The notes: generated from the sequence alone by a model not told the origin. DNA of 64,000 bases from an uncultured Chryseobacterium sp. (GCA_913778505.1 CAJYWD010000004.1:62001-126000), one strand, 5' to 3'; positions 8,082 to 16,965 are shown, counted from the first letter of the stretch. Program-made: numbers and translations.

Positions 8082-10265
8082 ATGAATGTAAAATTACTAT
8101 TAAAAAGCTTGATGCTATTCTTTTTCGGGCTTTTCAGCGCACAGCAAATCACGTTGGATACAACTTTGGTATCAAATACACGAGGAACCATTAATGAATG
8201 GTGGTACTGGTCTGGCGGATTTCCGGTTGTGGGGACGGGATTCACACCCAATTCCAAAGTTACAGTCTTTGCCACCGCTCCGGATGGAACACGATGGAGA
8301 GATTTTGAAGGAACTGCAGATGAAAATGGTAATTTTTCTGTGCAGATTAGCGCAAAGAAAAATCGATCTATTCTTGGAACTCATACCATAAAAGCAACAG
8401 ATGCCAACGGAAAAACCGCTAGTGCCAGTCTGATTGTAATTCACAATGAAAATGAAACTATCCCGGTGACAGTGAATTTTAAAACTTTAACCTTGGATCA
8501 ATTCTTTCAATTTGGCTTGAAACTTCATGCTTCAAATATCAAAAAAAATGCCCAGGTCATTGTACATATTTTTTCTCCAAACGAATCTGGCTCGGCGATC
8601 ACCGGACAATATTATGCCGATGAAAATGGAAATTATAATGTGACATTTAGTGGAAATACCAAAACCTATCCTTGGGGAGATACAATGCCGGATTTTGCCG
8701 GAACCTGGAGGGTAAGTGTTAGCGAATATAATTCCAATTATTTTGGAAGTACAGAATTCAGAATCTTGCCAAACAATCCTACGCCCCAATCGTATGATGC
8801 TATTAATAAAGTAGACAACGGGATTCCGGCAACGCCCATTACCCGGTTCGAAATCAATGGTACAGGATATAACACCGACCCAAACAGTTCTGCTTTTTAT
8901 GAAGATATGACTGATAAAGTATTCAACCTGCAAGCAGGACAGACTTACAATGTCAAAATTAAAGGACAAAACAGAGTCAGCTTTGCGCCGGATACTTACA
9001 CTTTGTTTATCGACTGGAATCACAATGGAATTCTGGATGAAGATAATGAAATCATCAGTGATGGTTATATTTTTGATTCTAACGGAATGGATGACAAGTT
9101 CACGCAATTTCCTATCAAAGTTCCGCAGAATGCGCTTAATGGCAATACCAGAATCAGAGTGCTGAAGATGCAATCCGTAAATGCCTACTCTATGTTTTGG
9201 CCAATTGGAGCTTCTGGTTATTATTACAATTCCGGTCAGGCAGAAGATTATACATTGAATATTACTAATGGAATGGCAGATCCTAATTGTAATTTTACCT
9301 GTCCATCAGATATTAATGTCAATACTGAAGCGGGTGCCTCAACTGCTAAAGTCAATTATACCCTTCCTTTTGCTTGTTCCGAAAGTGCGACAACATCTTG
9401 CAATATCAACTATCCGAGCAATAATTTTCAAACTTCCGTTAGCTTCAGTAATGTTTTGGTAGCCAATGATTTCATTGTGCCTACAGGCCAAACAATGAAG
9501 GTGAATAAGATCGTAGCGAATTTTTTCCGATATTCTTACGGAACTGTGGTTAATATTTATAAAGACAACAATGGTAAACCTGGACAAGCCGTGAAATCAT
9601 TTTCAAATGTTGCATACGAATCTCAAAATCAGATTGGCACTGCATCGAATGGGTTTCCGGTTTATGAAGTCAGCATTAATTTGCCTGAAACAGTAGAACT
9701 GCAGAGCGGAAAATACTGGATAGCAATGCAGGGACAAGGGCCGCTGGTATCTTGGGAAGCAAAAACCAATGACGGCACAACTTCTAACACTTATATTTCC
9801 GGCAATGGAACTGTATGGTCTGTGAAAGATGGTCTGGATGGTGTTTTCAAAGTCTATTATGAGTGTCCGGCAGCAGCACCAACTGTGGTTTTGGTTCAAG
9901 GCGCTGAGTCAGGGTCAGACTTTCCGGTGGGAGATAATGTGATTGTCCACAATCTTGTGAAAGACGGTGTAATAATAGATACTTGTGTTTTCAATATCCA
10001 TGTCAATCAATTGTTGGCTACTACAGATGCTTCCAAAAATACGATGAGAGTTTATCCAAATCCTATTGGTGACCAACTAAATATCCAGTCCGACAACAAA
10101 CTGAACAAAATTGAAGTTTACGATATGTCTGGCAAAAAAATTCTGGAGCAAGATACGAATGCAAAATCTTCTGTCATTGACACTTCAAAATTGTCAAAAG
10201 GCAATTACATCATCAAAACACATGATGGTAAAGAAAATAAATCGTTTAAAATCATCAAGAAGTAA
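8082..10265 (+). CDS. Secreted multidomain protein with GEVED domain and T9SS sorting domain
   Basis: The 727-residue product has a signal peptide (1-19, ending LFSAQ), an N-terminal Ig-like region (~20-120), a second beta region, a GEVED domain (~270-400: TYTLFIDWNHNGILDEDNE and GYYYNSGQAEDYTLNI), then a HYR-like stretch that starts CPSDINVN and ends TCVFNIHV with a ~150-residue beta domain between. The last ~70 residues (TMRVYPNPIGDQLNIQSDNK through KSFKIIKK) are a type A T9SS C-terminal sorting domain. It is therefore exported by type IX secretion to the cell surface or medium. Function is unknown; the domains are adhesion or carbohydrate-binding types. A terminator follows at once. Confidence 0.9.
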   Translation: MNVKLLLKSLMLFFFGLFSAQQITLDTTLVSNTRGTINEWWYWSGGFPVVGTGFTPNSKVTVFATAPDGTRWRDFEGTADENGNFSVQISAKKNRSILGTHTIKATDANGKTASASLIVIHNENETIPVTVNFKTLTLDQFFQFGLKLHASNIKKNAQVIVHIFSPNESGSAITGQYYADENGNYNVTFSGNTKTYPWGDTMPDFAGTWRVSVSEYNSNYFGSTEFRILPNNPTPQSYDAINKVDNGIPATPITRFEINGTGYNTDPNSSAFYEDMTDKVFNLQAGQTYNVKIKGQNRVSFAPDTYTLFIDWNHNGILDEDNEIISDGYIFDSNGMDDKFTQFPIKVPQNALNGNTRIRVLKMQSVNAYSMFWPIGASGYYYNSGQAEDYTLNITNGMADPNCNFTCPSDINVNTEAGASTAKVNYTLPFACSESATTSCNINYPSNNFQTSVSFSNVLVANDFIVPTGQTMKVNKIVANFFRYSYGTVVNIYKDNNGKPGQAVKSFSNVAYESQNQIGTASNGFPVYEVSINLPETVELQSGKYWIAMQGQGPLVSWEAKTNDGTTSNTYISGNGTVWSVKDGLDGVFKVYYECPAAAPTVVLVQGAESGSDFPVGDNVIVHNLVKDGVIIDTCVFNIHVNQLLATTDASKNTMRVYPNPIGDQLNIQSDNKLNKIEVYDMSGKKILEQDTNAKSSVIDTSKLSKGNYIIKTHDGKENKSFKIIKK

Positions 10266-10622
10266 AATTCAAACTTCATAATTATTTATTTAAGTGCTGT
10301 CTAATTTTAGGCAGCATTTTTCACTAAAACTTATTTTTCTGTAAATCATGATTTATTTGTAATACTGTTGTCACAAAATATTTTGATTTTCTTTCTAATG
10401 GAAAAGAGAAATAAACAACATTTAGAAAAGAGAAAAAAAATAGTTTATAGAAAAAAATGTCGCACTAAAAGGCGTTATAAAAACTGTTTCCATAACTACT
10501 CGAAAATTAAATAGAAATAAAAAAAATAAATTTCATCAATAACGTATACATTTTTTAATATTTATTTTATAATTTGCACGTAGATAAGTTTATTTATTAT
10601 TAATTATAAAAAGAAATTATTT
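10266..10622. other. 357-base AT-rich intergenic region
   Basis: Between two T9SS cargo genes. It holds the terminator at 10295-10320 and, near the downstream gene, TATAATTTG at 10568-10576, a near-match to the -7 box with one extra base. I see no ORF, RNA gene or repeat in the rest. Confidence 0.6.
10295..10320 (+). terminator. Intrinsic terminator after the GEVED protein
   Basis: TGCTG-CTA and TAG-CAGCA arms (10295-10316, with one G-T pair) close a short A/T loop and run into TTTT. Confidence 0.8.
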
Positions 10623-11552
10623 ATGAGAAAAATTTTATTATCTTCTTTAGCAGTATTCAGTTTCTTAGCTAATGCTCAAACTAACGTGTACAACTATGGT
10701 TTTGATACAGATTTCCCAAGCACTTGGGTGAAAACTAATCAAAGTACTAGTCCAAGCACCACCTCACTGTGGTCAAAAGCAGTGTACACATCCGCAAATA
10801 CATCTACTAGTGGAATTTTTGGTAGTGGAGTAGGAAACGTTCCAGTAGGCCAAGCAGGTGGGGAGAACTCTTTCGCTTTGGTCAACTATACCAGTACTAC
10901 ATCGACAGGAACTACAGCAACTATCAGTAACTGGTTACTGTCACCAGTCATAAACGTTAAAGATGGAGATGTAGTAAGCTTTTATACCAGAAAAGGTACG
11001 GATGGCACAGTGGATTATCCTGATAGACTTGAAGTGAGATACAGTTCAGCTGCAACTCCTGTCAATCCTTCCGGCCCGACAGGAGTTGGTTCATTTACCT
11101 CATTGGGGGTTAGCGTAAATCCTAACTTGCAATCTGGATTTGTCTATCCTAAAGTTTGGACAAAATATACATTTACCATCGCAGGAGTAGGATCTGCGGA
11201 AGTACCAGTTAAATTCGGATTCAGATATTTTGTTACTAGTGGCGGAACAAATGGAAATAACTCAGATATAATTGGTATAGATTCATTTTCAATAGACAGA
11301 GAATCTCTTGCTGTTTCTGATGTAAATAAAGGCGCTTTAACCATTTATCCAAATCCTAGTAAGGATGTTTTGAATATAGCTGGAAATGCAAATTATAAAT
11401 CTATCCAAGTTTACAATCTTTTGGGACAGAAGGTAATTGATCGCCCTTTTGAGAAATCTATAAATATTTCATCACTAGAAAAAGGATCTTACATAATCAA
11501 TTTAACAAAATCAGATAATACTGCTGAAAACGTAAAATTTATAAAGGAGTAA
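10623..11552 (+). CDS. Secreted choice-of-anchor J domain protein with T9SS sorting domain
   Basis: This 309-residue protein has a signal peptide (1-18, ending LANAQ), followed by a jelly-roll region (~20-225) of the choice-of-anchor J / cleaved-adhesin type: YGFDTDFPSTWVKTNQS at the start, SNWLLSPVINVKDGDVVSFY in the middle, and GIDSFSIDR at the end. The C-terminal ~75 residues (LTIYPNPSKDVLNIAGNANY to NVKFIKE) are a T9SS type A sorting domain. It is expected to be cleaved and attached or released at the outer membrane. Ser, Thr and Gly are abundant. No enzymatic motif is seen. Strong terminators flank it. Confidence 0.9.
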   Translation: MRKILLSSLAVFSFLANAQTNVYNYGFDTDFPSTWVKTNQSTSPSTTSLWSKAVYTSANTSTSGIFGSGVGNVPVGQAGGENSFALVNYTSTTSTGTTATISNWLLSPVINVKDGDVVSFYTRKGTDGTVDYPDRLEVRYSSAATPVNPSGPTGVGSFTSLGVSVNPNLQSGFVYPKVWTKYTFTIAGVGSAEVPVKFGFRYFVTSGGTNGNNSDIIGIDSFSIDRESLAVSDVNKGALTIYPNPSKDVLNIAGNANYKSIQVYNLLGQKVIDRPFEKSINISSLEKGSYIINLTKSDNTAENVKFIKE

Positions 11553-11572
11553 TAACCCATAAAATATTTAAT

Positions 11573-11607
11573 AAATGCCTAAACTAGTTTTAGGCATTTG
11601 TTCTTTA
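11573..11607 (+). terminator. Intrinsic terminator before the B12 locus
   Basis: AAATGCCTAAA (11573-11583) and TTTAGGCATTT (11589-11599) form an 11-bp stem followed by a T-rich tail, just before the riboswitch promoter. Confidence 0.85.
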
Positions 11608-11623
11608 AAAAAGTATATCTTTG
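11597..11623 (+). promoter_or_regulatory. Promoter of the cobalamin riboswitch/btuB transcript
   Basis: TATCTTTG at 11616-11623 is a perfect -7 box. A TTTG at 11597-11600 could be the -33 element, though the 15-base spacing is short. Transcription would start around 11630, at the beginning of the aptamer. Confidence 0.65.
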
Positions 11624-11631
11624 CAGCACTT

Positions 11632-11866
11632 TGGTTTCCGGATGTGTTTTCATCCGGGATTAAAAGGGAACGGAGTGCAATTCTCCGACTGTCCCCGCAA
11701 CTGTAAATCGCATTTGTCGGATTGAGCTTGTCGAAATCTAACAAAAAATATGTTTTGCAATCTTGCCATTGTTCCAATTACCGGGATGAGAAGGCGCAAA
11801 ACCAGCGAAAGTCAGGAGACCTGCCAAAGCTAATTTTTAATAAATGCTTTCGGTGGAAAGGCAGGT
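11632..11866 (+). ncRNA. Cobalamin (B12) riboswitch with start-codon-proximal switch hairpin
   Basis: The conserved aptamer text is clear: AAAGGGAACGG at 11664-11673, CAATTCTCCGACTGTCCCCG, then GCAACTGTAA, and at the 3' side CCAGCGAAAGTCAGGAGACC. Cobalamin riboswitches bind adenosyl- or aqua-cobalamin and shut off uptake genes. The 3' aptamer strand ACCTGCC (11819-11825) is complementary to GGCAGGT (11860-11866), which ends one base before the btuB ATG. This gives a simple translation switch. Between the core and the 3' half the variable arm contains GTCGGATTGAGCTTGTCGAA (11716-11735), resembling a dispersed repeat of this window. It directly precedes btuB and the propeller lipoprotein, so it should control both. 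Confidence 0.95.
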
Positions 11867-11867
11867 T

Positions 11868-13691
11868 ATGAAGAAACTGATTTTTGCAACTTTTTTCGTT
11901 CTGTCGTTTGGTCAATTTTCCGCTCAGGAATCTCTGATTGATACCGTATTTATTGATAATCAATTCGGTAAAGTTTCCAAAACGGCCAAAATATCCAATC
12001 TTAATTCGGATAAAATTCTTCAGAACGCTACTTCTTTATCCGATTTATTGAGATTCCAATCTAACATTTACATCAAAGAAAACGGGCGTGGCGCCACCTC
12101 ATCGCCAAGCTTTCGCGGAACTACTGCCCAACAAACGGCTTTTGTCTGGAACGGCGTCAACATCAACTCTATTTTTCTTGGGCAAGGCGACATTAATACG
12201 ATGAGTCCTTTGAGCTATGAAAATATCGGCATTAAATATGGTGGCGGAAGTGTGGTTTATGGAAGCGGTGCTATTGGAGGATCTGTCCATCTTAACAACA
12301 TACTGGATTACAACCGTGGTTTCGAAGGAAAAATCTTCTCAGAATACGGCTCTTTTGCAACGGTAAACGCTTTGGCTCAGGCTAAATTCAGCAATGAAAA
12401 TTTTAGTTTTAATGTTAATCTTAATCATTCCCGCAGCGAGAATGATTATGAAGTCAAGGAAAAATATTACAAAAACAGAAGCGGTGCTTATGAAAATTCG
12501 ACCTTCAACCTTGGCATTGCCTACAAAATAGCTCCGGAAAATGAGTTTTACTGGCAAACGCAGTTGTATGACGGTATTCAAAACTATGCGCTCCTGTCGG
12601 AGTTTTCTACACCTACAAAATACGACATCCAGACTTTCCGCAGCTTGCTGGGCTGGAAGTTAAAAGTCAATCAACTCAGCAATGAATTGAAATTGGCCTA
12701 TCTGACAGATGATTATCAATACTTTGCGAATTCTAACAGAGAAGATTCCAAAAGCGGAGGTTCTTCCGGGCAATATATTTTGAAAACAGATTTCAATTAT
12801 CAATTGAATAAAAATTCATCGGTCAATGCTATTTTAGAATATAACTACCTGACGTCTGAAAGTTTCAAAACCCAAAGATTGCCGGCAAACAGAAACCAGG
12901 GTTCCATCGCTGTTTTATACCGGAATCGTGACATTAAAAATTTGTTTTTGGAAGTTGGTGTCAAGAAAGATTTCGTGGAAGATTTTAAAAGTCCTTATTT
13001 ATTTTCTGCCGGAGCCAAGTATCAGGCAAAACCTTGGTATCAGCTAAAACTTAACCTGTCAAAAAACTTCAGAGCGCCGAGTTTTAATGATTTGTATTGG
13101 GTACAGGGCGGCAATTTGAATTTAAAGTCCGAAACTTCTCATCAGGCAGAATTATCTCAGGTTCTGAAATCAAAACATTGGAACTTCGCCGTCACATCCT
13201 ACTTTATGGACATCAAAGATATGATACGATGGCTTCCAAATATGACCGGAATGTACGAAGCGACCAATACGGACAGAGTCAAATCCTGGGGACTGGAAAC
13301 GCAGGTTGGATATGATTATACGAAAGACAATCATCATTTAAAAACCAATCTGTCCTATGCCTACACACAATCCACAGACCAAAAACTGAAAAAACAACTG
13401 CCTTACGTACCATTTCACAACCTGAATGGCAATGTTTCCTACCGTTATAAAGCCTATGAAGTATTCGCTCAAGGCATTTGGAACGGGAAAGTTTATAGCG
13501 ATTCTGAGGAGTCGGAGAAATTGGCATTGGAATCATTTGCAGTTTTCAACGCCGGAGTCTTTATAGAAATCATCCGCGGAGCGAAATTAGGCATCAAGGT
13601 CAATAACTTAACGGATCAGATTTACAGAACCGTATATGGCTACTACATGCCAAAGCGGAATTTTGCCATCAATTTGAATTTAAATTTTTAA
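11868..13691 (+). CDS. btuB: TonB-dependent vitamin B12 receptor, BtuB-like
   Basis: The 607-residue outer-membrane receptor has a signal peptide (1-20, ending FGQFSAQ), a plug domain (~40-150: LSDLLRFQSNIYIKENGRGA, SFRGTTAQQTAFVWNGVNIN, VVYGSGAIGGSVHL) and a 22-strand barrel ending in the aromatic NFAINLNLNF. I start at the ATG at 11868 (MKKLIFATFFV). An in-frame ATG at 11844 lies inside the riboswitch hairpin and is unlikely. BtuB imports cobalamin using TonB energy. The upstream B12 riboswitch makes the substrate assignment firm. The next gene begins 12 bases after the stop. Confidence 0.95.
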   Translation: MKKLIFATFFVLSFGQFSAQESLIDTVFIDNQFGKVSKTAKISNLNSDKILQNATSLSDLLRFQSNIYIKENGRGATSSPSFRGTTAQQTAFVWNGVNINSIFLGQGDINTMSPLSYENIGIKYGGGSVVYGSGAIGGSVHLNNILDYNRGFEGKIFSEYGSFATVNALAQAKFSNENFSFNVNLNHSRSENDYEVKEKYYKNRSGAYENSTFNLGIAYKIAPENEFYWQTQLYDGIQNYALLSEFSTPTKYDIQTFRSLLGWKLKVNQLSNELKLAYLTDDYQYFANSNREDSKSGGSSGQYILKTDFNYQLNKNSSVNAILEYNYLTSESFKTQRLPANRNQGSIAVLYRNRDIKNLFLEVGVKKDFVEDFKSPYLFSAGAKYQAKPWYQLKLNLSKNFRAPSFNDLYWVQGGNLNLKSETSHQAELSQVLKSKHWNFAVTSYFMDIKDMIRWLPNMTGMYEATNTDRVKSWGLETQVGYDYTKDNHHLKTNLSYAYTQSTDQKLKKQLPYVPFHNLNGNVSYRYKAYEVFAQGIWNGKVYSDSEESEKLALESFAVFNAGVFIEIIRGAKLGIKVNNLTDQIYRTVYGYYMPKRNFAINLNLNF

Positions 13692-13703
13692 TCTATATAT
13701 ATT

Positions 13704-14771
13704 ATGAAAATCAGAAAATTACTAACTGGTCTATTCGCTGCATCGCTGCTTTTTACTACAGCTTGTAAAGATGATGAAATCATAGACAATATTGTCCCGA
13801 AAGGTGCTTATGAAGGCGGAATTCTTGTAGGCGTAGAAGGCGGACTCAATAAAAATCAGGCAGAGGTTTCCTATCTGTCCTCAGATTTATCAACCTTGTC
13901 AGAAAATATCTTTGCAGCGAATAACGCACAACAACCATTGGGCGATGTTTTACAGACGATTGCTTTCAAAGACGATAAAGCTTTTCTGGTTGTCAACAAC
14001 TCCAATAAAGTAGAAGTTGTGGATCGCTACACCTTCAAAAAAACAGCGACATTTCAGGCAGAACAGGCCAGAGGAATTGCTTTCGCAGGCAATTATGTTT
14101 ATGTTTCCAGCAACGACTTTTTCAGCAAATATGAAGTTAATGTTTATAATGCTTCTACCTTTGCTCCTGTTAAAAAACTATCTTTTGACAGATATGCGGA
14201 AAAAATCGTCAATGTAGGAGACCAGATTGTGGTGCAGACCGATGGTTCTACTTATGAAATGACGCCTCCCTACAATGAAATTCCAACGGGTCACACCATT
14301 ACCACAATCAATTCCGCAACCAATACTGTGGATAAAACGATTACACTTACCGATAATGGTGTCATCAGCGGTATGGTTTCCGGGAATGGATTTGCGTATG
14401 TAATGTCTTCTGATGCTCAGGACACTTACATTTATGAAGTCAATCCAAAAGCAGGAACTTTTACCAGCTCCAAAGTTGCAGGTGTAACTGCTGGAAACTT
14501 AAGATTCTACGGAAACAGCCTTTATTTTATTGGTTCCGACGGCAATGTCTATAGTAAAGGTACATCTGCAGGAGCCACACCGACAAAATTATTCAAACAC
14601 ACTAAGACTTCAGGACTGTATGTTTACGGCTTTGACATCATTGATGACAGAGTTTACATCTCTGATGTCAATTTCAACGGACCAAGTAAAATCTATATCT
14701 ACTCTATGCAAGGAAACTTGGTAAAAACATTGTCAGCCGGAGTTGGCGTTAATGCTTTCTATAAAAATTAA
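13704..14771 (+). CDS. Surface lipoprotein with YncE-like beta-propeller (DUF5074 type), B12 locus partner
   Basis: This 355-residue lipoprotein has the lipobox LLFTTAC with Cys21, followed by KDDE. That matches the flavobacterial lipoprotein export signal (Lys then acidic residues after Cys), so I infer surface exposure. Residues ~35-350 are repeated YVYVSSND / FAYVMSSDAQDTYIYEV / VYISDVNFNG type blades of a seven-bladed propeller. In Bacteroidota such proteins commonly sit next to BtuB-like receptors and some B12-locus lipoproteins bind cobalamin at the surface. It is cotranscribed with btuB (12 bases apart) and ends before a strong terminator, so it is under the same riboswitch. Direct B12 binding by this protein is inference. 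Confidence 0.88.
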   Translation: MKIRKLLTGLFAASLLFTTACKDDEIIDNIVPKGAYEGGILVGVEGGLNKNQAEVSYLSSDLSTLSENIFAANNAQQPLGDVLQTIAFKDDKAFLVVNNSNKVEVVDRYTFKKTATFQAEQARGIAFAGNYVYVSSNDFFSKYEVNVYNASTFAPVKKLSFDRYAEKIVNVGDQIVVQTDGSTYEMTPPYNEIPTGHTITTINSATNTVDKTITLTDNGVISGMVSGNGFAYVMSSDAQDTYIYEVNPKAGTFTSSKVAGVTAGNLRFYGNSLYFIGSDGNVYSKGTSAGATPTKLFKHTKTSGLYVYGFDIIDDRVYISDVNFNGPSKIYIYSMQGNLVKTLSAGVGVNAFYKN

Positions 14772-14793
14772 TTTTTCATCATTTGTGTTTTTA

Positions 14794-14829
14794 GCCCTGT
14801 CAAAATTATTTTGGCAGGGCTTTTTTTTT
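14794..14829 (+). terminator. Strong intrinsic terminator of the B12 operon
   Basis: GCCCTG-CAAAA and TTTTG-CAGGGC (14794-14820) form a stem with one G-T pair and a 4-base loop, followed by nine T. Confidence 0.95.
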
Positions 14830-14849
14830 GATTTTTATTGAGCACAATA

Positions 14850-14883
14850 TTTGCTTTTGAGACAACAATTAATCTTAAATTTG
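14850..14883 (+). promoter_or_regulatory. Promoter of the NDH-2 gene
   Basis: TAAATTTG at 14876-14883 is a perfect -7 box, 16 bases above the start codon. TTTG at 14850-14853 (22-base spacing) or 14856-14859 (16-base spacing) can serve as -33 element. Confidence 0.65.
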
Positions 14884-14898
14884 TAAAAAAGATAGGCA

Positions 14899-16158
14899 AT
14901 GAGGGAAAAAATCGTCATCATAGGCGGAGGTTTTGCAGGTCTTCAACTGGCGCGTCATCTCAATAACAACCCCAGATACAAAGTCATGGTCATCGACAGG
15001 ATGAATCATCACATGTTCCAGCCGTTATTCTACCAGGTTGCGACAGGACGGATTGAGCCTTCCAACATATCCTTTCCTTTCCGGAAGATTTTTCAGCGCT
15101 CCAAAAACATCCAGTTCAGGATGACGGATATCAAAAAAATCATTCCTTCAGAAAACAAAGTTGTAGGCGAGGAAGGCGTTTTCACATATGATAAACTGGT
15201 GATAGCGACAGGCTGCAGAACCAACTTTTTTGGCAATCAGAAAATGCAGCAACTTGCTCTTGGAATGAAAAACACCCAGGAAGCCATTACCATAAGAAAT
15301 CATATCTTGATGACCTTCGAAAAGATGATCATCGAAAGAAAAGCCAGTGACGATGGCAATTGGAATCTTGTCATCGTAGGAAGCGGACCAACAGGCGTGG
15401 AATTGGCAGGTGCTTTTTCCGAGATGAAAACTTACATTATGCCGAGAGATTATCCGAGAATGAATTTTGCCGACCTTAACATCATTCTCATCAGCTCCGG
15501 CGACAAACCTTTGGAAGCCATGAGCCAGGAATCTCAGGATGCGGCAGAAAAATACCTGATCCAGCTCGGTGTAAAATTTCTGAAAAACGAACGTGTTACC
15601 GATTATGACGGCGATAAAATCTATATGCAAAGCGGAAAATCAATTCCTACAAACAATGTGATTTGGGCTGCGGGCGTTACAGGAAATATCATTGATGATT
15701 TCAACAAAGAAAATCTGGTCAGAAACCGATATATTGTCAATCGTTATAATCAGGTAAAAGGTTACGATAATATCTTTGCTATCGGTGATATTGCCTACAT
15801 GGAAACACCGAAATATCCGCAAGGTCATCCGCAGGTGGCCAATGTTGCGATTAATCAGGGAAAAAATCTGGCCAAAAACTTCAAGAAAAAATCGAAAAAA
15901 GATTGGGAAGAGTATGAATACATCGACCTTGGTTCTATGGCTACTATCGGGAAACACAGGGCAGTTGTGGATCTTCCTAATTTTAAATTTCAAGGATTTC
16001 TTGCCTGGTATTTCTGGATGTTCTTACATTTGATGCTGATTCTGAGCGTCAGAAACAAAATCGCGATTTTCTTCAACTGGATGTGGAGCTATTTTAATAA
16101 AGATTCCTCACTGAGACTGATTATTCAGCCCACCAGAAAAAATCCGACAGAACAGTAA
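14899..16158 (+). CDS. ndh: Type II NADH dehydrogenase
   Basis: The 419-residue flavoprotein moves electrons from NADH to quinone without pumping protons. The N-terminal FAD site is IVIIGGGFAGLQLAR (residues ~5-19). HHMFQPLFYQVATGRIEPS is the NDH-2 signature. The NADH site is LVIVGSGPTGVELAGAFSE (~157-175), and the second FAD motif is NIFAIGDIAYME (~292-303). The C-terminal ~60 residues (FQGFLAWYFWMFLHLMLILS onward) are hydrophobic and aromatic, consistent with the membrane-attachment region. It is transcribed alone from its own promoter. It could act with the SDH complex 17 kb downstream in feeding menaquinone. Confidence 0.93.
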   Translation: MREKIVIIGGGFAGLQLARHLNNNPRYKVMVIDRMNHHMFQPLFYQVATGRIEPSNISFPFRKIFQRSKNIQFRMTDIKKIIPSENKVVGEEGVFTYDKLVIATGCRTNFFGNQKMQQLALGMKNTQEAITIRNHILMTFEKMIIERKASDDGNWNLVIVGSGPTGVELAGAFSEMKTYIMPRDYPRMNFADLNIILISSGDKPLEAMSQESQDAAEKYLIQLGVKFLKNERVTDYDGDKIYMQSGKSIPTNNVIWAAGVTGNIIDDFNKENLVRNRYIVNRYNQVKGYDNIFAIGDIAYMETPKYPQGHPQVANVAINQGKNLAKNFKKKSKKDWEEYEYIDLGSMATIGKHRAVVDLPNFKFQGFLAWYFWMFLHLMLILSVRNKIAIFFNWMWSYFNKDSSLRLIIQPTRKNPTEQ

Positions 16159-16174
16159 AAAGACTTTCAGATAC

Positions 16175-16223
16175 TAGACGGATAGAAAATAGATGACAAC
16201 CAATTCTATGATCTATCCGTCTA
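16175..16223. repeat. Inverted repeat between ndh and trmD
   Basis: TAGACGGATAG (16175-16185) and CTATCCGTCTA (16213-16223) are perfect 11-bp arms around a 27-base spacer rich in ATAG/CTAT. There is no T-run, so it is not a classic terminator. A half-copy, CCTATCCGTCCAC, occurs at 20538-20550. Confidence 0.7.
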
Positions 16224-16248
16224 TGATTTATTTTAAAAAGCAAAAAAT

Positions 16249-16923
16249 ATGCGTATAGACATCATCAGCGTACTTCCGGAATTGATGGAAAGTCCTTTCA
16301 AAACTTCAATCCTGAAAAGAGCGATGGAGAAAGGATTGGCAGAAGTTTATTTTCACAACATCCGGGACTGGAGCGTGGGAAAACATCGGCAGATCGACGA
16401 TGAACCTTACGGCGGCGGCGCTGGAATGATTATGATGGTAGAGCCATTGGACAAGTGTATTTCTGAACTGAAATCCCAACGAGATTATGACGAAATCATC
16501 TACCTGACACCAGACGGCGAAACGCTGAATCAAAGAATTGCCAACTCGTTGTCCATCAAAAAAAACCTGATTTTTCTATGTGGCCATTACAAAGGCATTG
16601 ACCAAAGAGTACGGGATTTGCACATTACCAAAGAAATCTCCATTGGCGATTATGTTTTAACTGGTGGCGAATTAGCGGCTTGTGTTTTGGCAGATTCTGT
16701 CATCAGACTTTTGCCGGGTGTTCTGAATGATGAACAAAGTGCGTTGACAGACAGTTTCCAGGACGACCTTTTATCTTATCCCATCTACACGAGACCTGCG
16801 ACGTACAAAGGATTATCCGTTCCGGAAATTCTATTGAGCGGTAATTTTGCAGCGATTGAAGAATGGCAACACGATGAAGCAGTAAGGATAACCAAAGAAC
16901 GCCGGCCGGATCTTTTGGAATAA
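16249..16923 (+). CDS. trmD: tRNA (guanine-37-N1)-methyltransferase
   Basis: At 224 residues this is the family length. TrmD methylates G37 next to the anticodon and prevents +1 frameshifting. The knotted SPOUT core is clear: [17 protein letters not shown] start, [14 protein letters not shown] loop, [12 protein letters not shown], and the SAM-binding knot [21 protein letters not shown], followed by [14 protein letters not shown] and the C-terminal [12 protein letters not shown]. In many bacteria trmD follows rpsP-rimM in one operon; here that pair lies 5.8 kb further on (22722-23916), so the operon is split. It is preceded by an inverted repeat rather than a clear promoter. Confidence 0.97.
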   Translation: MRIDIISVLPELMESPFKTSILKRAMEKGLAEVYFHNIRDWSVGKHRQIDDEPYGGGAGMIMMVEPLDKCISELKSQRDYDEIIYLTPDGETLNQRIANSLSIKKNLIFLCGHYKGIDQRVRDLHITKEISIGDYVLTGGELAACVLADSVIRLLPGVLNDEQSALTDSFQDDLLSYPIYTRPATYKGLSVPEILLSGNFAAIEEWQHDEAVRITKERRPDLLE

Positions 16924-16965
16924 ATCCATTCATTAAATTAATAACTATACTCAATTATAACATCA

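Noticed and set aside
11844-11867. Earlier btuB start at 11844
   Set aside because: It lies inside the riboswitch expression hairpin and would put charged residues before the signal peptide.
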